A stretch of DNA of 64,000 bases from Dinoroseobacter sp. (lineage in GTDB: Bacteria > Pseudomonadota > Alphaproteobacteria > Rhodobacterales > Rhodobacteraceae): contig JAEPNN010000001.1 of assembly GCA_017643385.1 (NCBI GenBank), forward strand, positions 496,001 through 560,000. The letters are read 5' to 3'. The notes under the pieces are model-generated. The model saw nothing but the letters and a program-made list of their open reading frames with translations, was not told the DNA's origin and made no database searches. The translations under genes and the position numbers were made by a program. Positions within the stretch are counted from its first letter, which is position 1, and the number at the start of each line of letters is the position of its first letter. Shown piece after piece: positions 62,216 to 64,000 of this stretch.

Positions 62216-63721
62216 TTGAAAATGCCCGCGTCCTCAGTCACTCTCCTGCTCCCCAACCAGCTATTCTCTGATCACCCTGGAATTGATGAAACGACAGGTA
62301 AGGTGGTGCTTTTTGAGGACCCGCTGTTCTTTGGTGATGCCGCTTATCCTGCGAAAATGCACAAGCAAAAGCTATGGCTGCACCGTGCGAGCATGGCGCG
62401 ATACCGCGATGATCTGATTGCCAAAGGTCTTGATGCTACAGTGGTTGCTTATGAGCGGCAGCAAGGGGCCAGCAGCAGGTTGTTCCAGCGCCTTCATGAT
62501 GACGGCATTGATCAGGTGATCATGGCTGATCCCGTAGACTTTATTGCTGAAAAGCGACTGCGAGTTGCTGCGCAACAAACTGAAATCGCGCTTGATATTC
62601 GATCTACGCCCGGCTTTCTGAATACACGGGCGGATAACCTTGATTGGTCGTCAGGTCGGAAGCGCTGGATGATGGCGGAGTTTTACAAAAGCCAGCGCCG
62701 CCGGCTGTCTGTCTTGATGGATGGTGATCAACCCGCGGGCGGGCAATGGAGTTTCGATGAGGCGAACCGGAAAAAGGTTCCCAAGGCGCTTCTCGGAAGC
62801 CTGCCATGGATTGATTGGCCTTCACATGATGGGATTGACGTTGCCGCACGAGAGAGCGTTCTTACAGAGTTTCCAGATGCTTTGGGCAGTTTGGATACGC
62901 TTTATTACCCCACTTCGCATACTGCTGCTTCTCACTGGCTCACACAGTTTTTAGAGCGTCGGTTCGATCATTTTGGAGACTTTGAAGATGCTATCGTCGA
63001 GGGCGAAAACTGGCTTTGGCACGCGATACTGACACCCGCGCTGAATATTGGGCTGCTCACGCCGCATCAGGTCTTAGAGGAGGCTTTGGCGCAAGCGGAC
63101 CGCAAAGGTATTCCGCTGAACTCAGTTGAGGGGTTCGTACGCCAGATCATTGGATGGCGCGAGTTCATGCGCGCAACGTACCAGGACCTTGGGGTGCAAA
63201 TGCGCACGACCAATCACTGGGGCCATCACCGTTCCATTCCGAACGCGTTTTATGATGGCACAACTGGAATTGATCCTTTGGACGATACGATCCGGCGGGT
63301 GCTGGAGACCGGGTATTGCCACCATATTGAACGGTTAATGGTGCTGGGTGGCTTCATGTTCTTGTGTGAGATCGATCCAGACGACGTCTATCGTTGGTTT
63401 ATGGAGATGTTTGTCGACAGTTATGATTGGGTCATGGTGCCGAATGCATATGCAATGAGCCAGCATGCTGACGGCGGCCTCATCACAACAAAACCCTATT
63501 TTTCAGGGTCGAACTATATTCGAAAAATGAGCCACTGGGGTAAGGGACCCTGGGCGGATGTGTGGGATGGATTGTACTGGCGCTTTATTTTCAAACACGC
63601 TTCGGAGCTCTCAAACAACCCACGTTGGGCGATGATGTGCCGGACAGCCGAGCGCATGGCACCAGAGGTTAAGGCCAAACATTTGACGACGGCCGAAACG
63701 TTCTTGCAAAAGTTACAGTAA
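62216..63721 (+). CDS. Cryptochrome/photolyase family protein (FeS-BCP/PhrB-like) lacking the Fe-S cysteines
   Basis: 501 aa. N-terminal DPRP domain (VTLLLPNQLF, then YPAKMHKQKLWLHRASMARY) and C-terminal FAD domain (GFVRQIIGWREFMR, WVMVPNAYAMSQHADGG, TKPYFSGSNYIRKMS) match bacterial (6-4) photolyases of the PhrB group. In PhrB four Cys bind a 4Fe-4S cluster. By alignment from memory, the first is T358 here, the C-x2-C after RMSDY is replaced by HWGKGPW (440-446), and the loop carrying the fourth is deleted. So the cluster is probably absent. Co-transcribed with the preceding photolyase-like gene. Confidence 0.87.
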   Translation: MKMPASSVTLLLPNQLFSDHPGIDETTGKVVLFEDPLFFGDAAYPAKMHKQKLWLHRASMARYRDDLIAKGLDATVVAYERQQGASSRLFQRLHDDGIDQVIMADPVDFIAEKRLRVAAQQTEIALDIRSTPGFLNTRADNLDWSSGRKRWMMAEFYKSQRRRLSVLMDGDQPAGGQWSFDEANRKKVPKALLGSLPWIDWPSHDGIDVAARESVLTEFPDALGSLDTLYYPTSHTAASHWLTQFLERRFDHFGDFEDAIVEGENWLWHAILTPALNIGLLTPHQVLEEALAQADRKGIPLNSVEGFVRQIIGWREFMRATYQDLGVQMRTTNHWGHHRSIPNAFYDGTTGIDPLDDTIRRVLETGYCHHIERLMVLGGFMFLCEIDPDDVYRWFMEMFVDSYDWVMVPNAYAMSQHADGGLITTKPYFSGSNYIRKMSHWGKGPWADVWDGLYWRFIFKHASELSNNPRWAMMCRTAERMAPEVKAKHLTTAETFLQKLQ

Positions 63722-63762
63722 TACCGGGTTTGAAACGGACTATTCCACTTTTCGCGCCTTAA

Positions 63763-64000
63763 TCAGCCGCGAAGATCTGGGATGATGTCCAGAATATTCA
63801 TCTCCAACATGTCGCTTTTCTTGAAGCGGTTGGCCGTCAAAAGCTGTGCATATCCATGCACAAGGCTCCAAACGAACATCTGTTGCTTCGCCTCGACCTT
63901 GTTGATTTCACCTTCAAAGTTACCAAAGGCTTTTGAGATGTCTGCGAGAATTACGAAGCATTCGCCGACGTGACGCATAAGTTCAGGATCATTTGAAGCG
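63763..64000 (-). CDS. TetR/AcrR family regulator, C-terminal part (WHG domain)
   Basis: The frame is open to the right edge of the window, so the N-terminal DNA-binding half lies outside. The visible C-terminal domain has FVWSLVHGYAQLL, the Trp-His-Gly motif of the TetR WHG domain, and ends DIIPDLRG. Convergent with the photolyase gene, 41 bases apart. Confidence 0.65.
   Translation of the reverse strand, partial: ASNDPELMRHVGECFVILADISKAFGNFEGEINKVEAKQQMFVWSLVHGYAQLLTANRFKKSDMLEMNILDIIPDLRG

Overview
The window reads as one contiguous chromosomal segment of an alphaproteobacterium, most likely a marine Rhodobacterales/Roseobacter-group bacterium. This is inferred from the mix of gene families: a form II CO-dehydrogenase-like cluster, a Hint/RTX surface protein, a Rhodobacteraceae-style capsule export protein with a long cytoplasmic N-terminus, a photolyase cluster and a metal-dependent KdsA. 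No rRNA gene or species marker is present, so the assignment stops there.

Layout. 1-3.9 kb: the 3' end of ettA, an AT-rich pair of overlapping genes (DEDDh exonuclease and nucleotidyltransferase), an orphan BrnA-like antitoxin, a small membrane protein and a SRAP protein whose catalytic Cys2 is Pro. 4-13.4 kb: cold-shock protein with terminator, ketoacyl synthase III, gamma-glutamylcyclotransferase, MATE pump, gltX, a peroxiredoxin-like protein, nadE and a secreted MORN-repeat protein. 14.1-15.8 kb: leuA behind a leucine-rich leader peptide with alternative RNA hairpins. 16-21.6 kb: the rod-shape operon mreB-mreC-mreD-mrdA-rodA, then a 2-hydroxyacid dehydrogenase. 22.5-23.9 kb: an SseB-like gene with an Fe-S-type uracil-DNA glycosylase-like gene. 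24.3-29.2 kb: capsule export ATPase, capsule export co-polymerase, kdsA, phosphomannomutase and tRNA-Gln. 29.3-32.7 kb: a transcribed-looking region ending in a terminator, then a Hint/RTX protein.

32.9-43.8 kb is a GC-rich, tightly packed 11-gene minus-strand operon with a divergent GntR regulator. It encodes a sugar-type ABC importer and enzymes of the oxo-tetronate pathway (OtnI, OtnC, OtnK), plus an RraA-like protein, an alpha/beta hydrolase, an HpcH/HpaI aldolase and a bicupin. This is a complete import-and-catabolism unit for an unidentified sugar acid. 43.8-44.6 kb is a scar: a truncated IS3-type orfA followed by a palindrome-rich non-coding stretch. 44.7-51.4 kb carries an AarF/UbiB-like kinase with a membrane methyltransferase, an AEC transporter, a divergent SDR/TetR pair with a palindromic operator candidate, and an iron alcohol dehydrogenase. 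51.7-59.7 kb is the molybdenum hydroxylase cluster (coxM, L, S, G, E, D on the minus strand; XdhC- and MocA-like maturation genes divergent). 59.8-64 kb holds a TIGR04325-type methyltransferase, a DUF2256 mini-gene, a photolyase-like protein with apparently permuted domain order, a member of the Fe-S photolyase family that has lost all four cluster cysteines, and the 3' part of a TetR gene.

The observations most worth following are the Cys2-to-Pro SRAP, the permuted photolyase next to the cluster-less Fe-S-family photolyase, the exonuclease/nucleotidyltransferase pair, the leu leader and the sugar-acid operon. Similarity calls were made by reading motifs; no database search was run.
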